This document shows positions 9,818 to 19,139 of a DNA stretch of 64,000 bases, in pieces. The stretch covers positions 124,001 through 188,000 of the forward strand of contig NZ_FOMW01000004.1 of the NCBI RefSeq assembly GCF_900112755.1, written 5' to 3'. A model generated the notes under the pieces. That model had not been told where the DNA came from, ran no database searches, and saw nothing but the letters and a program-made list of their open reading frames with translations. How positions within the stretch are numbered: the first letter of the stretch is position 1; each line of letters starts with the position of its first letter. Origin of the DNA: Sulfitobacter brevis (lineage in GTDB: Bacteria; Pseudomonadota; Alphaproteobacteria; Rhodobacterales; Rhodobacteraceae). Position numbers and translations under genes: made by a program.

Positions 9818-11482
9818 ATGACCCTATTCCAGAAACTGACCACCCGTTTTTCAGACCTGCGCAAGGTGCGCGCGGTCTCTCCGACGGGGTTAATCCTGCT
9901 GACCATTGCTTATCTTTTTGCCGCGAGCAACGCGACCTTCTGGTCGATTGGCGCGCAGGTCTTTACCGGCCACCCTCTGTCGTTCGCAGGCTTTTCCCTG
10001 GCCGTGCTTTTTCTGACCCTCGCGTTTTTTAGTCCCTTCGGGCTGCGCTGGACGCTCAAACCGTTTCTGGTGTTCATGGTACTGCTCAGCGCGGTGACCT
10101 CCTACTACATGGATACGCTCGGTGTGATCATTGATCGCGACATGATCCAGAACGTGATGGTCACGACGGTCACAGAGTCCAAACATCTGATCACCGCCGG
10201 TTTTATCAGCCACATCGTCATCTACGGCGTGCTGCCTGCTTCGCTAATCTTTTGCATTCGGGTTAAGCAATATAGCTGGGTTAGAACTTTCGCGACGCCG
10301 GTACTGGTGACCGCGGTGAGCGTTGCACTGGCGGCAGGACTGCTGATGACCGACTTTAAATCCTATGCCTCCATCCTGCGCGAGCGCAAAGATTACATGA
10401 GCAGCTTCCAACCCGGCATGCCGGTGGTCAGCGCCATCCGCTATGCCAAAATGATGACCCGCACGGCGAGCACAGTCGTTGAAGCGATTGAGCATGACGC
10501 CACGAAAGGCCCCGCCTATGGCCCGGACCGCAAGCCGCTACTGACCATTGTCGTAGCAGGCGAAACTGCCCGTGCGCAAAACTTCAGCCTCAACGGCTAC
10601 GGCGTCGAGACCAATCCACGGCTGGCAGCGCTTCCGGTGGTCAGCTTCAATAACGTCAGTTCCTGCGGTACAGCGACGGCGGTTTCGCTGCCTTGCATGT
10701 TCTCGAACTACAACCGCGACCAGTATTCCTATGAGAAAGGCGTGTCGCATCAGAACGTGCTGGATGTACTCAGCCACGCAGGGCTGCACGTCGAATGGTG
10801 GGACAATAACACCGGCGATAAGGGCCTTGCTGCGCGAATCCCCTCGCGGTCACTGACCCATAGCGACAATGCCGAATTCTGTGCGGCGGGCGAATGTACC
10901 GACGGGATATTCATGGCACAGCTCAAGGAATATGCCGCGACGATCACCGAAGACACCGTGCTGGTGCTGCACCAGATCGGCAGCCACGGCCCGACCTATT
11001 ATCTGCGCTATCCTGAAACAGCCGAGCGGTTCCAGCCTGCCTGCCGCACGGCGGAGTTCAAATTCTGCACGCCGGACGAGATCGCCAATGCCTATGACAA
11101 TACCATTGCCTATACCGATGAAATTCTGGCCCAGACGATCGAATTCCTGGCGGGTCAGGACCAGCTCTCCACCGCGCTGCTCTATGTCTCCGATCACGGT
11201 GAATCTCTGGGTGAAAGCGGGCTCTACCTGCACGGCTCGCCCTATTTCATGGCGCCTGATTACCAGACCAAAGTGCCGATGATCCTGTGGATGTCGCAAG
11301 CGTTCAAAACCCAGTTCGACATCGATAAACCCTGTATGGCGGCCAAGGCGGGGGAGACACTTTCCCACGACAACCTGTTTCACTCACTGTTGGGGATGCT
11401 GGACATTCGCACCCAACAGCGCGACCCTGAGCTTGATCTCTTCGCTTCCTGTCGGAACCTGCAAAAAGTCGTCAGCCAATGA
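9818..11482 (+). CDS. eptA: Lipid A phosphoethanolamine transferase, EptA family
   Basis: 554 aa. Five N-terminal membrane helices (to about residue 175) are followed by a periplasmic alkaline-phosphatase-fold domain. Metal-site and nucleophile motifs are visible: AGETARAQNFSLNGYG near 248, SSCGTATAVSLPCMFSNY near 281 with the catalytic threonine, and YVSDHGESLGESGLYLHGSP near residue 464. The family moves phosphoethanolamine from phosphatidylethanolamine to lipid A, leaving diacylglycerol, and lowers affinity for cationic peptides. The downstream dgkA (4-nt ATGA overlap) and PmrAB-like genes fit this role. The specific acceptor (lipid A or core sugar) is inferred. Confidence 0.88.
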   Translation: MTLFQKLTTRFSDLRKVRAVSPTGLILLTIAYLFAASNATFWSIGAQVFTGHPLSFAGFSLAVLFLTLAFFSPFGLRWTLKPFLVFMVLLSAVTSYYMDTLGVIIDRDMIQNVMVTTVTESKHLITAGFISHIVIYGVLPASLIFCIRVKQYSWVRTFATPVLVTAVSVALAAGLLMTDFKSYASILRERKDYMSSFQPGMPVVSAIRYAKMMTRTASTVVEAIEHDATKGPAYGPDRKPLLTIVVAGETARAQNFSLNGYGVETNPRLAALPVVSFNNVSSCGTATAVSLPCMFSNYNRDQYSYEKGVSHQNVLDVLSHAGLHVEWWDNNTGDKGLAARIPSRSLTHSDNAEFCAAGECTDGIFMAQLKEYAATITEDTVLVLHQIGSHGPTYYLRYPETAERFQPACRTAEFKFCTPDEIANAYDNTIAYTDEILAQTIEFLAGQDQLSTALLYVSDHGESLGESGLYLHGSPYFMAPDYQTKVPMILWMSQAFKTQFDIDKPCMAAKAGETLSHDNLFHSLLGMLDIRTQQRDPELDLFASCRNLQKVVSQ

Positions 11483-11880
11483 TACGTCAAGATACCGCGC
11501 ACCGCGCGAAGCCCGAACGCCTCACCGGCATCGCCCATGTGTTTGCCGCAGCGGGCTATTCCATCGGGGGCCTGAAACGCCTGTGGCGCGAAACCGCGTT
11601 TCGCCACATTGTGCTGGCCCTGCCCGTCTGTCTCGCTGTGCTGGCGCTTTCTGGGGCGGGCTTTGCCGACTATTGCATCATGTTGATTCTGTTCCTCGGC
11701 CTTGTTGCAGTGGAGGCGCTGAACACGGCAATCGAATGTATCGTTGATCATCTGGCCCCGAACTGGGAGGTTTTTGCCCGCGATGCAAAAGACCTCGGAT
11801 CGCTGGCGACCATGTGCCTGCTTGGCGCCAATGGAATCTTTCTCGGGTCGGTGATTTATCGCGGCTTGGCGGGCGGCTGA
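11479..11880 (+). CDS. dgkA: Diacylglycerol kinase, DgkA type
   Basis: 133 aa, three membrane helices. The family motif EALNTAIECIVDHLAPNW lies near residue 76, followed by AKDLGS with the conserved Lys-Asp. It phosphorylates diacylglycerol to phosphatidic acid in the inner membrane. Its start overlaps the eptA stop. EptA releases diacylglycerol from phosphatidylethanolamine, so the pair forms a transfer-and-recycle unit. Confidence 0.92.
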   Translation: MIRQDTAHRAKPERLTGIAHVFAAAGYSIGGLKRLWRETAFRHIVLALPVCLAVLALSGAGFADYCIMLILFLGLVAVEALNTAIECIVDHLAPNWEVFARDAKDLGSLATMCLLGANGIFLGSVIYRGLAGG

Positions 11881-11961
11881 CGCGGGCAAGATCACGGGAG
11901 GTTCTCCCCCGTTTCATGCTAGGTATTGCATCATCTACACCCCATAGGCCGACACAAAACC

Positions 11962-12618
11962 ATGCGCATCCTGCTGATCGAAGACGAGGCCGCCCTTGCC
12001 CGCCCGCTGCGCGAGCATCTGGAAGCGGACCATCATATTGTCGAATGGTTCACCACGTTGGACGAAGCTCATAGCGCCATCCGCGCGCTAGAATATGACG
12101 TGGTGCTGCTGGACCTGCATCTGCCCGACGGCGATGGGCTGACGTTTCTCAGCAAGATCCGCGACCAGCACATCCGCACCCCGGTAATTATCCTGACCGC
12201 GCGCGACAAAATCTCCGACCGCATCGACGGGCTAAACCGGGGTGCCGATGATTATGTCATTAAGCCCTTCGATCTGGACGAGGTCAAAGCGCGCATTCAC
12301 ACCGTGTGCCGCCGCAGCGCTGATCAGCTGACGCAAACCACCGTGATCCGCGATCTGAGCATTTGTTTCTCCGACCATTCCGTTACACGCCAAGGCCAGC
12401 CCGTCCGGCTGACCGCGCGAGAATGGAGCGTGCTGGAGGTGCTGTTGCGGCGCAAATCGCGCATTGTGCCAAAAGAGAGCCTAGAGGCCGCCGTTTATGC
12501 CTACGGTGAGGAGGTCGAAAGCAATGCGCTTGAAGCCCATATCAGCCGCCTGCGCACCAAGCTCGGAAAAGATTTGATCGTGACCCATCGCGGCGTGGGG
12601 TACATGCTGCAACCATGA
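11962..12618 (+). CDS. PmrA-like OmpR-family response regulator
   Basis: 218 aa from the ATG at 11962 (MRILLIEDEAAL). Receiver domain: acidic pocket E7-D8, phospho-acceptor D51 in VVLLDLHLPDGDG, T79 in IILTARDK, K101 in YVIKPFD. The C-terminal winged helix (residues about 130-218) includes TAREWSVLEVLLRRKSRIV and RLRTKLGKDLIVTHRGVGYM. Its gene overlaps the kinase gene by ATGA. Placement after eptA-dgkA suggests control of lipid A modification, as PmrA/BasR does elsewhere. Confidence 0.9.
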   Translation: MRILLIEDEAALARPLREHLEADHHIVEWFTTLDEAHSAIRALEYDVVLLDLHLPDGDGLTFLSKIRDQHIRTPVIILTARDKISDRIDGLNRGADDYVIKPFDLDEVKARIHTVCRRSADQLTQTTVIRDLSICFSDHSVTRQGQPVRLTAREWSVLEVLLRRKSRIVPKESLEAAVYAYGEEVESNALEAHISRLRTKLGKDLIVTHRGVGYMLQP

Positions 12619-13997
12619 GCAAAAGCCGCACCAGCCTGCTGAACACTGTCTTTCGGGATCTGCTGCTGCCCGGTATCATCGCGGCGGTGCTGGGCGTGCT
12701 GATTGTCTATAACCTCGTAAAAGAAGAGTATGACGAGCTTCAGGACGTCGCGCTGATGAGCAAAGCGCAGCTTATCTTGCAGGTCATTGAAGCCCACGCC
12801 AGCGCCCCTGATCTCCCTGCCTCAGTGAACTTGGCCGATATGCTGGCCTTTGAGCAGGTCATCATAACCGATGACGACGAACGCTCGATCTTCTGGCTAC
12901 TGGATGCCGAGGCGCAGGTCATCGCGCAATCTGCGAATGCCGATCCCGCCTTGCTGCCCGCGCAGATCGACGGGCTGATGACCGCACAAGCACATCGGAT
13001 CGCATCCGCGACCGCCACCGGACCGGAGCCCTTAACGGTCGTTGTTGCCACCCCGATGAGCGAGCGGAACGAGGCTATCCGCGACGTGTTGTTGGGGGTC
13101 ATCCTCGGCTTTGGGCTGCTCGGGATGCTGGGCGCGATTGCCGCCTATCGCGCGATCCGCCGCTCGGCTGCGGTGATCGCGGACCTCAGCGTCGAGATTG
13201 CCACCAAGGACGTGCACGACCTGTCGCCGATCAACCGCGGCAATGCCTTTGCCGAGATCGAGCCAGCGATTGATACTGTTGATACGCTGATGGCCCGCCT
13301 TGACGCCGCGCTGACAGCCGAGCGTGCCTTCGCCACCAATGCCGCGCATGAGCTGCGCACGCCTGTTGCGATTTGTCTGGCACATGTACAGCGGCTGAAA
13401 GCCAAGCTTGCGGATCCGGCAACTTTGGGCAGCGCCGCCGAGATCGAGCAGGGGCTGAAACGTCTGACGAGATTGATCGAACGCCTGCTGCAGCTGTCGC
13501 GGGTGCAGTCTGGTTTGGGCAGCGGCGCGACGGTGACCGATATCGTACCGGTTATCCGGCTGCTGCTACGCGAACTGCGTGACCGTGTTGCGACGCCGGA
13601 AATGCTGGAGGTGGCAGAGCCGCAGAGTTCGTGGTTCAGCCCCGTTGACCCCGATGCGGTCGGGATCATCCTGAACAACCTTTTCGACAACGCCCTAAAG
13701 CATGCGTCGGGTACGGTGCCGATGGTCGTAGACGCCAGCCAAACCGGACGCATTGTGATCTCGAACGACTGCGCGCCACTGGCCTCGGCCGACCTGCGCA
13801 AGATCAGCCAGCGATTTGTGCGCAATGCACCGCTGTCGGATGGCTTCGGCCTCGGGCTCTCCATTGTGCAAGAACTGTGCGTCCAATCCGGGACCGAGTT
13901 TGAGATCACCTCCCCCACGCCCGGACAGACAAGCGGCTTTACCGCTGTTTTGATATTTCCGCTGGGCGAAAACCCTGCGCAATCAGTGACAGAATAG
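12615..13997 (+). CDS. PmrB-like sensor histidine kinase
   Basis: 460 aa. A transmembrane helix near 17-35, a periplasmic sensor region to about 155, a second helix at 157-180, then DHp and ATPase domains. H-box ATNAAHELRTPVA with H245, N-box IILNNLFDNALKHA near 351, and G-box SDGFGLGLSIVQEL near 418. It is the cognate kinase of the preceding regulator (4-nt overlap). PmrB-type sensors respond to metals, low pH or cationic peptides. The signal here is unknown. Confidence 0.9.
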   Translation: MSKSRTSLLNTVFRDLLLPGIIAAVLGVLIVYNLVKEEYDELQDVALMSKAQLILQVIEAHASAPDLPASVNLADMLAFEQVIITDDDERSIFWLLDAEAQVIAQSANADPALLPAQIDGLMTAQAHRIASATATGPEPLTVVVATPMSERNEAIRDVLLGVILGFGLLGMLGAIAAYRAIRRSAAVIADLSVEIATKDVHDLSPINRGNAFAEIEPAIDTVDTLMARLDAALTAERAFATNAAHELRTPVAICLAHVQRLKAKLADPATLGSAAEIEQGLKRLTRLIERLLQLSRVQSGLGSGATVTDIVPVIRLLLRELRDRVATPEMLEVAEPQSSWFSPVDPDAVGIILNNLFDNALKHASGTVPMVVDASQTGRIVISNDCAPLASADLRKISQRFVRNAPLSDGFGLGLSIVQELCVQSGTEFEITSPTPGQTSGFTAVLIFPLGENPAQSVTE

Positions 13998-14270
13998 CCC
14001 TCTGACGCCCGAACTGGCCACTTGGTCACATAGAGCACGGAACCGTGAACCCGTTGTGATTCAGAATTATACGCGCAAAAAATTCCTACCAAAGCTTTGT
14101 TATTGAATAGAAATTCTTTAATCCCGGGGATTGATCCGAGCTTCGGGACGCCCCTTCACCTAGCGTCACTTGCTGCGATGCGGAAACCTTTTGCGCCGAC
14201 GAGCAGTTCTTTCCCCGACACCGAGGCGCAGCAGACTGTGCCCGGTAAATGAATGACTAGGAGAACGACT

Positions 14271-14567
14271 ATGAAACTGATTATTGCAACTACCGCCGCC
14301 GCCCTGCTTAGCACCGCAGCATTTGCCGATGAGTCCACGCGCTACAACGACCTGCGTTTGGACACTTCGAAATCTGCAATCGAGCTTTCAGGCGACCACC
14401 GTGAGACCCTCATCGGCGAAGACCAATCGACACGTGCCGCCGACCTGCGTTTGGACACCAGCGACGATTCTGGTGTTGATGCCTCCCTCTCGACCCGTGG
14501 CAGCATCCAGTCGCCCGGCGAAGGTTATATCTACGGTGGCTACGGCCCAGGCAACGACAGCCGCTAA
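14271..14567 (+). CDS. Small secreted protein with repeated LRLDTS motif
   Basis: 98 aa from ATG 14271, preceded by TAGGAGAACGACT. The N-terminus is a clear signal peptide (MKLIIATTAAALLSTAAFA). The mature part contains two similar blocks, STRYNDLRLDTS at about 21-32 and STRAADLRLDTS at about 53-64, then a third STRG and a glycine/tyrosine-rich tail. I do not recognise a family. It lies 273 bp behind the PmrB-like kinase and ends at a strong terminator, so it is probably its own transcript. An envelope or periplasmic location is inferred. Confidence 0.75.
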   Translation: MKLIIATTAAALLSTAAFADESTRYNDLRLDTSKSAIELSGDHRETLIGEDQSTRAADLRLDTSDDSGVDASLSTRGSIQSPGEGYIYGGYGPGNDSR

Positions 14568-14582
14568 TAGCTGTTAACCCTA

Positions 14583-14617
14583 CAAAAAAGGCCCGGTCAT
14601 TTGACCGGGCCTTTTTC
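14583..14617. terminator. Bidirectional rho-independent terminator
   Basis: A 10-bp GC-rich stem (GGCCCGGTCA / TGACCGGGCC) is flanked by an A-run on the left and a T-run on the right. It sits between the secreted-protein gene and convergent ychF and can serve both strands. Confidence 0.88.
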
Positions 14618-14676
14618 TTTGCACCTAAGCAAATCTGTCGAACTTGAAGGTAGTGAAAGTTACCTTGGCTACCGAC

Positions 14677-15774
14677 TTAATTATTAAACAAGAAATGCAA
14701 CACGTCGCCGTCTTTGACGATATAGCTCTTGCCTTCCGAGCGCATCTTGCCTGCTTCCTTGGCGGGCCCTTCGCCGCCGAGCGTGACAAAATCGTCAAAT
14801 GCGATTGTCTCGGCGCGGATGAAGCCTTTTTCGAAATCACCGTGGATCACGCCTGCCGCTTTCGGAGCACTTGTACCTGCTGGAATGGTCCAAGCCCGCG
14901 CCTCTTTGGGACCGACGGTAAAATAAGTTTCCAGGTGCAGCAATTCGTAGCCGGCACGAATTAACCGATCAAGGCCCGCTTCCTTCAGGCCCATCTCGTC
15001 GAGAAACATGTCGGCTTCTTCACGGTCAAGCTGGCTGATCTCTTCTTCGATCTGGGCCGAGATGACCACATGGGCATTCCCCTGCTCCGCTGCCATAACC
15101 GCAACTTTTTCGGAAAAGGCGTTGCCCTCTGCGGCTTCGGCTTCGCCGACGTTGCAGACATAGAGCACCGGTTTGGTGGTCAGCAATTGCATCATCCGCC
15201 ATGCCTTGCGGTCATCCTCGTCGACATCCACGACGCGTGCGGGCTGGCCTTGCTCCAGAACTTCGAGCGCTTTGCGCATCAACCGTTCTTGCTGCACCGC
15301 TTCCTTGTCGCCACCGCGCACTTTGCGCACGATGTTTTGCAGGCGCTTCTCGATGCTTTCGATATCGGCCAACATCAACTCGGTATCAATGGTTTCGGCA
15401 TCGGCTACCGGATCAACACGGCCCTCGACATGGGTCACATCGCCGTCTTCGAAACAGCGCAGTACGTGGGCGATGGCATCAGTTTCGCGAATGTTGGCCA
15501 AAAATTGGTTGCCCAAGCCCTCACCCTTGGACGCGCCTTTGACCAAACCCGCGATATCGACAAATGTCATGCGGGTCGGAATGATCTGTTTTGATTGCGC
15601 AATCGCGGCAAGTTTGTCCAACCGCGCGTCCGGTACCGCGACTTCACCAACGTTTGGTTCGATCGTACAGAACGGAAAATTCGCAGCCTGAGCGGCAGCG
15701 GTACGGGTTAGCGCGTTAAATAGCGTGGATTTGCCGACGTTCGGCAGGCCCACGATGCCCATTTTAAAGCCCAT
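14677..15774 (-). CDS. ychF: Redox-regulated ATPase YchF (Obg family)
   Basis: 365 aa from the ATG at 15774 (MGFKMGIVGLPNVGKSTLFN), matching the usual length of about 363. P-loop GLPNVGKST at residues 8-16. The altered G4 position (VLYVCNVGEAE in place of NKxD) explains the ATP preference of this family. The C-terminal TGS-like domain includes IPAGTSAPKAAGVIHGDFEKGFIRAE. YchF binds the ribosome and influences stress responses. AAAGGA lies 9 nt before the chosen start. Two upstream in-frame ATGs are less likely. Confidence 0.94.
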   Translation of the reverse strand: MGFKMGIVGLPNVGKSTLFNALTRTAAAQAANFPFCTIEPNVGEVAVPDARLDKLAAIAQSKQIIPTRMTFVDIAGLVKGASKGEGLGNQFLANIRETDAIAHVLRCFEDGDVTHVEGRVDPVADAETIDTELMLADIESIEKRLQNIVRKVRGGDKEAVQQERLMRKALEVLEQGQPARVVDVDEDDRKAWRMMQLLTTKPVLYVCNVGEAEAAEGNAFSEKVAVMAAEQGNAHVVISAQIEEEISQLDREEADMFLDEMGLKEAGLDRLIRAGYELLHLETYFTVGPKEARAWTIPAGTSAPKAAGVIHGDFEKGFIRAETIAFDDFVTLGGEGPAKEAGKMRSEGKSYIVKDGDVLHFLFNN

Positions 15775-15833
15775 GAGGTGCATCCTTTGCAAGTTGGCGT
15801 TGTCCTAGGGATTTGACGCCACCTGCGCAAGCC

Positions 15834-16025
15834 TCAGCGTGCGCGCCGACCCTCGCGGGATTGGAATATCAGCAGCCATGCAAGCAAAATGAACATCGGA
15901 TGGGTCAACCCGCCCGAGAAAATCAGCGCCGGTATCCAGATGATGAACACGAGGATCGACAGGATCGGCCGCCCTGTGAGCAGGATCGACAAGGGCGGCA
16001 GCAGGATGGCAAGCAAATAATTCAT
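15834..16025 (-). CDS. Small YqaE/Pmp3-like membrane protein
   Basis: 63 aa, two hydrophobic helices. The N-terminal [18 protein letters not shown] matches the ILLPPL core of Pmp3/YqaE stress-associated membrane proteins. The second half ([18 protein letters not shown]) is looser and the tail is basic (SREGRRAR). These proteins affect membrane potential and salt tolerance in other organisms. Its role here is not established. Confidence 0.7.
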   Translation of the reverse strand: MNYLLAILLPPLSILLTGRPILSILVFIIWIPALIFSGGLTHPMFILLAWLLIFQSREGRRAR

Positions 16026-16200
16026 GGGCTTTGTGTCCTATTCTGAGCGCGCCGCGTTCTCCGGCGCCAGCCGAAACTGCCCTTTTGCGGGCAACGTGAC
16101 GGCACGTTTAGAAGACAACCCCATAGCAGGGCATTCGGTTCCTCATTGCAAAAGCGCGCGCGGTGCGACAGAAGAACCATGCTATTCAAGGAGTGCCGCC

Positions 16201-16992
16201 ATGACCCGTATTGACGCCAAATTCGCAGACCTGCGGGCCCGTGGCAAAAAAGCCTTTGTGTCCTACGTGATGGCGGGCGACCCCGACTTTGACACATCGC
16301 TTGAAATCGTGCGCGGCTTGCCGGGCGCGGGTGTGGACATCATCGAGCTTGGCCTGCCCTTCACCGACCCAATGGCCGATGGCCCGACGATCCAGCTTGC
16401 CGGACAGCGGGCTTTGGAAGGCGGCATGACCCTGCGGCGCACTCTGGAACTTGCCACTGCCTTCCGGCGTGAGGACAACACCACGCCGATCGTGCTGATG
16501 GGCTATTACAACCCGATCTATTCCATGGGCGTTGAAAAATTCCTCATCGCTGCAAAAGAAGCGGGCATTGACGGGTTGATCGTGGTCGACCTGCCCCCCG
16601 AAGAAGACACCGAGCTGTGCCTGCCCGCGCAGGCCGCCGGACTGAACTTCATTCGCTTGGCAACGCCCACCACCGATGATGCGCGTCTGCCGCGGGTCGT
16701 GCAGAACACCTCGGGCTTTGTCTATTATGTCTCTATCACGGGGATCACCGGATCGGCCGAGGCCGATGCAGGCGATGTGGCCCCAGAGGTCACGCGCATT
16801 CGCGAGGCTTCAGGCCTGCCGGTGATTGTTGGCTTTGGTGTCAACACACCCGAAAAATCACGCGCTATTGCCGAGGTCGCTGACGGGGTGGTTGTCGGAT
16901 CCGCCATTGTGTCGCGCATTGCCAACGGTGACAGCGTGCAAGATGTGCTGAGCTTTGTGAAATCTCTGTCCGACGGCGCCCATTCCGCGTGA
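16201..16992 (+). CDS. trpA: Tryptophan synthase alpha subunit
   Basis: 263 aa from ATG 16201, preceded by AAGGAGTGCCGCC. TIM-barrel enzyme cleaving indole-3-glycerol phosphate to indole and glyceraldehyde 3-phosphate. Catalytic Glu in [20 protein letters not shown] (about residue 50) and Asp in the same segment (FTDPMAD) are present. Phosphate-binding loops GITGSA and VIVGFGVN are visible. trpB is about 7 kb away on the other strand, so the usual trpBA pairing is split. Confidence 0.95.
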   Translation: MTRIDAKFADLRARGKKAFVSYVMAGDPDFDTSLEIVRGLPGAGVDIIELGLPFTDPMADGPTIQLAGQRALEGGMTLRRTLELATAFRREDNTTPIVLMGYYNPIYSMGVEKFLIAAKEAGIDGLIVVDLPPEEDTELCLPAQAAGLNFIRLATPTTDDARLPRVVQNTSGFVYYVSITGITGSAEADAGDVAPEVTRIREASGLPVIVGFGVNTPEKSRAIAEVADGVVVGSAIVSRIANGDSVQDVLSFVKSLSDGAHSA

Positions 16993-17199
16993 TTTGAGGT
17001 CTAGCCCACCGTTTTTCGTGTTTGCGAGAGGTTCAGCTCATCGCCCCATTGCGTGTACCACCTCTTGCCAGACCAATGGACCGCATGTGGTTGGGAGCCG
17101 ATGATAATGAAGCAGCTTTCGCGGACTTGGACGATCCTTGTTGATTTCAGGTGAACGGTTGCGTTAGCAACAAAAGGCCGAAAACAATGAGGTCTGAAG

Positions 17200-18366
17200 A
17201 TGCCAGTAATTACCAATATCGACGACCTTAAAAGGATTTATCAGCGGCGTGTACCGCGGATGTTCTTTGATTATGCCGAATCGGGCAGCTGGACCGAGCA
17301 GACCTTCCGCGAGAACTCCTCGGATTTCGAAGCGATCCGGCTGCGCCAGCGGGTGGCTGTCGATATGTCAGGACGCTCGACCACATCGCAGATGATCGGG
17401 CAGGATGTGGCCATGCCAGTGGCGCTGGCCCCTGTCGGGTTGACCGGCATGCAGCATGCAGACGGAGAGATCAAAGCGGCGCGTGCCGCGCGGGATTTTG
17501 GCGTACCCTTTACCCTATCGACCATGTCGATCAACTCCATCGAGGACGTAGCCGAAGCGACAGGTGCCCCGTTCTGGTTCCAGCTTTATACGATGAAAGA
17601 TCAAGATTACGTCTCTCGTCTGATCCAGCGCGCCAAGGATGCGGGATGTTCTGCATTGGTGATCACGTTGGATCTGCAAATATTGGGCCAGCGCCACAAG
17701 GATTTGAAAAACGGCCTGTCTGCTCCGCCGAAGCTGACACCGAAGACCATTGCCAATTTAGCGACCAAATGGGCATGGGGCATCGGGATGCTGGGCGCAA
17801 AACGGCGCGAATTTGGCAACATCGTCGGGCATGTCGAAGGTATTTCTGATGCTTCCAGTCTTGGTGCATGGACAAACGAGCAGTTCGATCTAACGCTGGA
17901 CTGGGCCAAGATCGCCAAGATTAAAGAACAATGGGGCGGCAAGGTGATCCTTAAGGGTATCCTGGATGCCGAAGATGCGCGCATGGCGCTCAAGGTCGGT
18001 GCCGATGCGATTGTCGTTAGCAACCACGGCGGGCGGCAGCTTGATGGCGCGATCAGCTCAATCCGTGCGCTGCCCGAGATTTTGGAGGCGGTCGGCGACC
18101 AGATCGAGGTGCATCTGGACAGCGGTATTCGCTCGGGTCAGGACGTTTTGAAGGCGTTGGCGATGGGGGCCAAGGGTGTCTATATCGGCAGGGCATTTAT
18201 TTACGGGCTAGGCGCGATGGGCCAACCGGGTGTAACGCGGGCCTTGGAAATTATTCACCGCGAACTTGATGTGACGATGGCCTTGTGCGGCGAGACTTCG
18301 GTGCAGAAACTCGGACGCCACAATCTGCTCATCCCGAAAGATTTTCGCGGGAAGTGGGAGGCATAG
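17200..18366 (+). CDS. lldD: FMN-dependent L-lactate dehydrogenase
   Basis: 388 aa, full-length alpha-hydroxy-acid dehydrogenase. Substrate/FMN motifs: ALAPVGLTGMQHADGE near 70, FQLYTMKDQDY near 127, the active-site segment VVSNHGGRQLDGAISS (catalytic His near 275), and LDSGIRSGQDVLKALAMGAKG. It oxidises L-lactate to pyruvate at the membrane, feeding the respiratory chain. Glycolate or other 2-hydroxyacids are alternatives within the family. A sulfotransferase-like gene follows at 8 nt and may be cotranscribed. Confidence 0.87.
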   Translation: MPVITNIDDLKRIYQRRVPRMFFDYAESGSWTEQTFRENSSDFEAIRLRQRVAVDMSGRSTTSQMIGQDVAMPVALAPVGLTGMQHADGEIKAARAARDFGVPFTLSTMSINSIEDVAEATGAPFWFQLYTMKDQDYVSRLIQRAKDAGCSALVITLDLQILGQRHKDLKNGLSAPPKLTPKTIANLATKWAWGIGMLGAKRREFGNIVGHVEGISDASSLGAWTNEQFDLTLDWAKIAKIKEQWGGKVILKGILDAEDARMALKVGADAIVVSNHGGRQLDGAISSIRALPEILEAVGDQIEVHLDSGIRSGQDVLKALAMGAKGVYIGRAFIYGLGAMGQPGVTRALEIIHRELDVTMALCGETSVQKLGRHNLLIPKDFRGKWEA

Positions 18367-18374
18367 GGAAACCT

Positions 18375-18992
18375 ATGCTGATCTTTCTGAGCCACCAGCT
18401 TGCCTATCTGGCGACACCCAAGACCGGCACGACCGCAACGGAGCATGCCCTGCGCCCGCATGCCGAGATCGTATTCGCACGCAACCGCAAGCACCTTACG
18501 GCGCAGCGGTTTCAATTGCGTGTCGCCCCGTTTTTAGAACAGACTTTCTCAGTAAAATGCGCCGCAGTAGCGGTGATGCGCGATCCTGTCGATCAGATCC
18601 GCAGTTGGTATCGCTACCGCCAATCGCCCAAGCTGGACGACACCCCGATGAGCTCAAAAGGTATGAGTTTTGAGGAGTTTGCACTTGCTGTGATTTCGGA
18701 GGCGCCCCCGCCTGCGGCGCAGATCGGTAGCCAGCATGTGTTTCTTACGGCAGGCAAGCAAAACATCCTGGTAGATCATTTGTTCGCCTACGAAGAGGCC
18801 GCACGGATGCAGGACTTCTTCCGCGACAAAATCTCCAAAGATCTGGCTTTTAAGGAAATTAACGTCTCACAGCGCGTCCCTGCATCCATCTCAGAAGGTG
18901 TTTTGGCAAAACTGCGCGCTGCGCGCGCCGATGAATTTGCGCTCTATGAACATCTGACCCAGGCAGGCGGATATCTCCACACGCCGCGCTGA
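18375..18992 (+). CDS. Sulfotransferase-like P-loop protein
   Basis: 205 aa from the ATG at 18375. The N-terminal LAYLATPKTGTTATEHAL has the PKTGTT loop that binds the 5'-phosphosulfate of PAPS. VMRDPVDQIRSWYRYR near residue 72 resembles the 3'-phosphate motif. The protein is short for a full sulfotransferase (usually 250-300 aa). Acceptor unknown. It sits directly behind lldD. Confidence 0.72.
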   Translation: MLIFLSHQLAYLATPKTGTTATEHALRPHAEIVFARNRKHLTAQRFQLRVAPFLEQTFSVKCAAVAVMRDPVDQIRSWYRYRQSPKLDDTPMSSKGMSFEEFALAVISEAPPPAAQIGSQHVFLTAGKQNILVDHLFAYEEAARMQDFFRDKISKDLAFKEINVSQRVPASISEGVLAKLRAARADEFALYEHLTQAGGYLHTPR

Positions 18993-19139
18993 CCCTCATG
19001 CCGGCGGCAATAGCAGCGGCAGTTCCCGCTGCTCCGGACCATTTACGGCTTTTCTTAAGGGGAAATCGCGTCTATACGCGCGACTTCACGCGGGGATACA
19101 GCCTTGGAGGATTCCCGCCCTAACCAATTGGAGAATAAA

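Noticed and set aside
11894-11912. Terminator after dgkA
   Set aside because: The stem ACGGGAGG / CCCCCGT has a mismatch and a short T-run. Too weak to call.
17001-17216. 71-aa minus-strand frame between trpA and lldD
   Set aside because: No domain, no clear ribosome site, and it overlaps the lldD start. Treated as intergenic.
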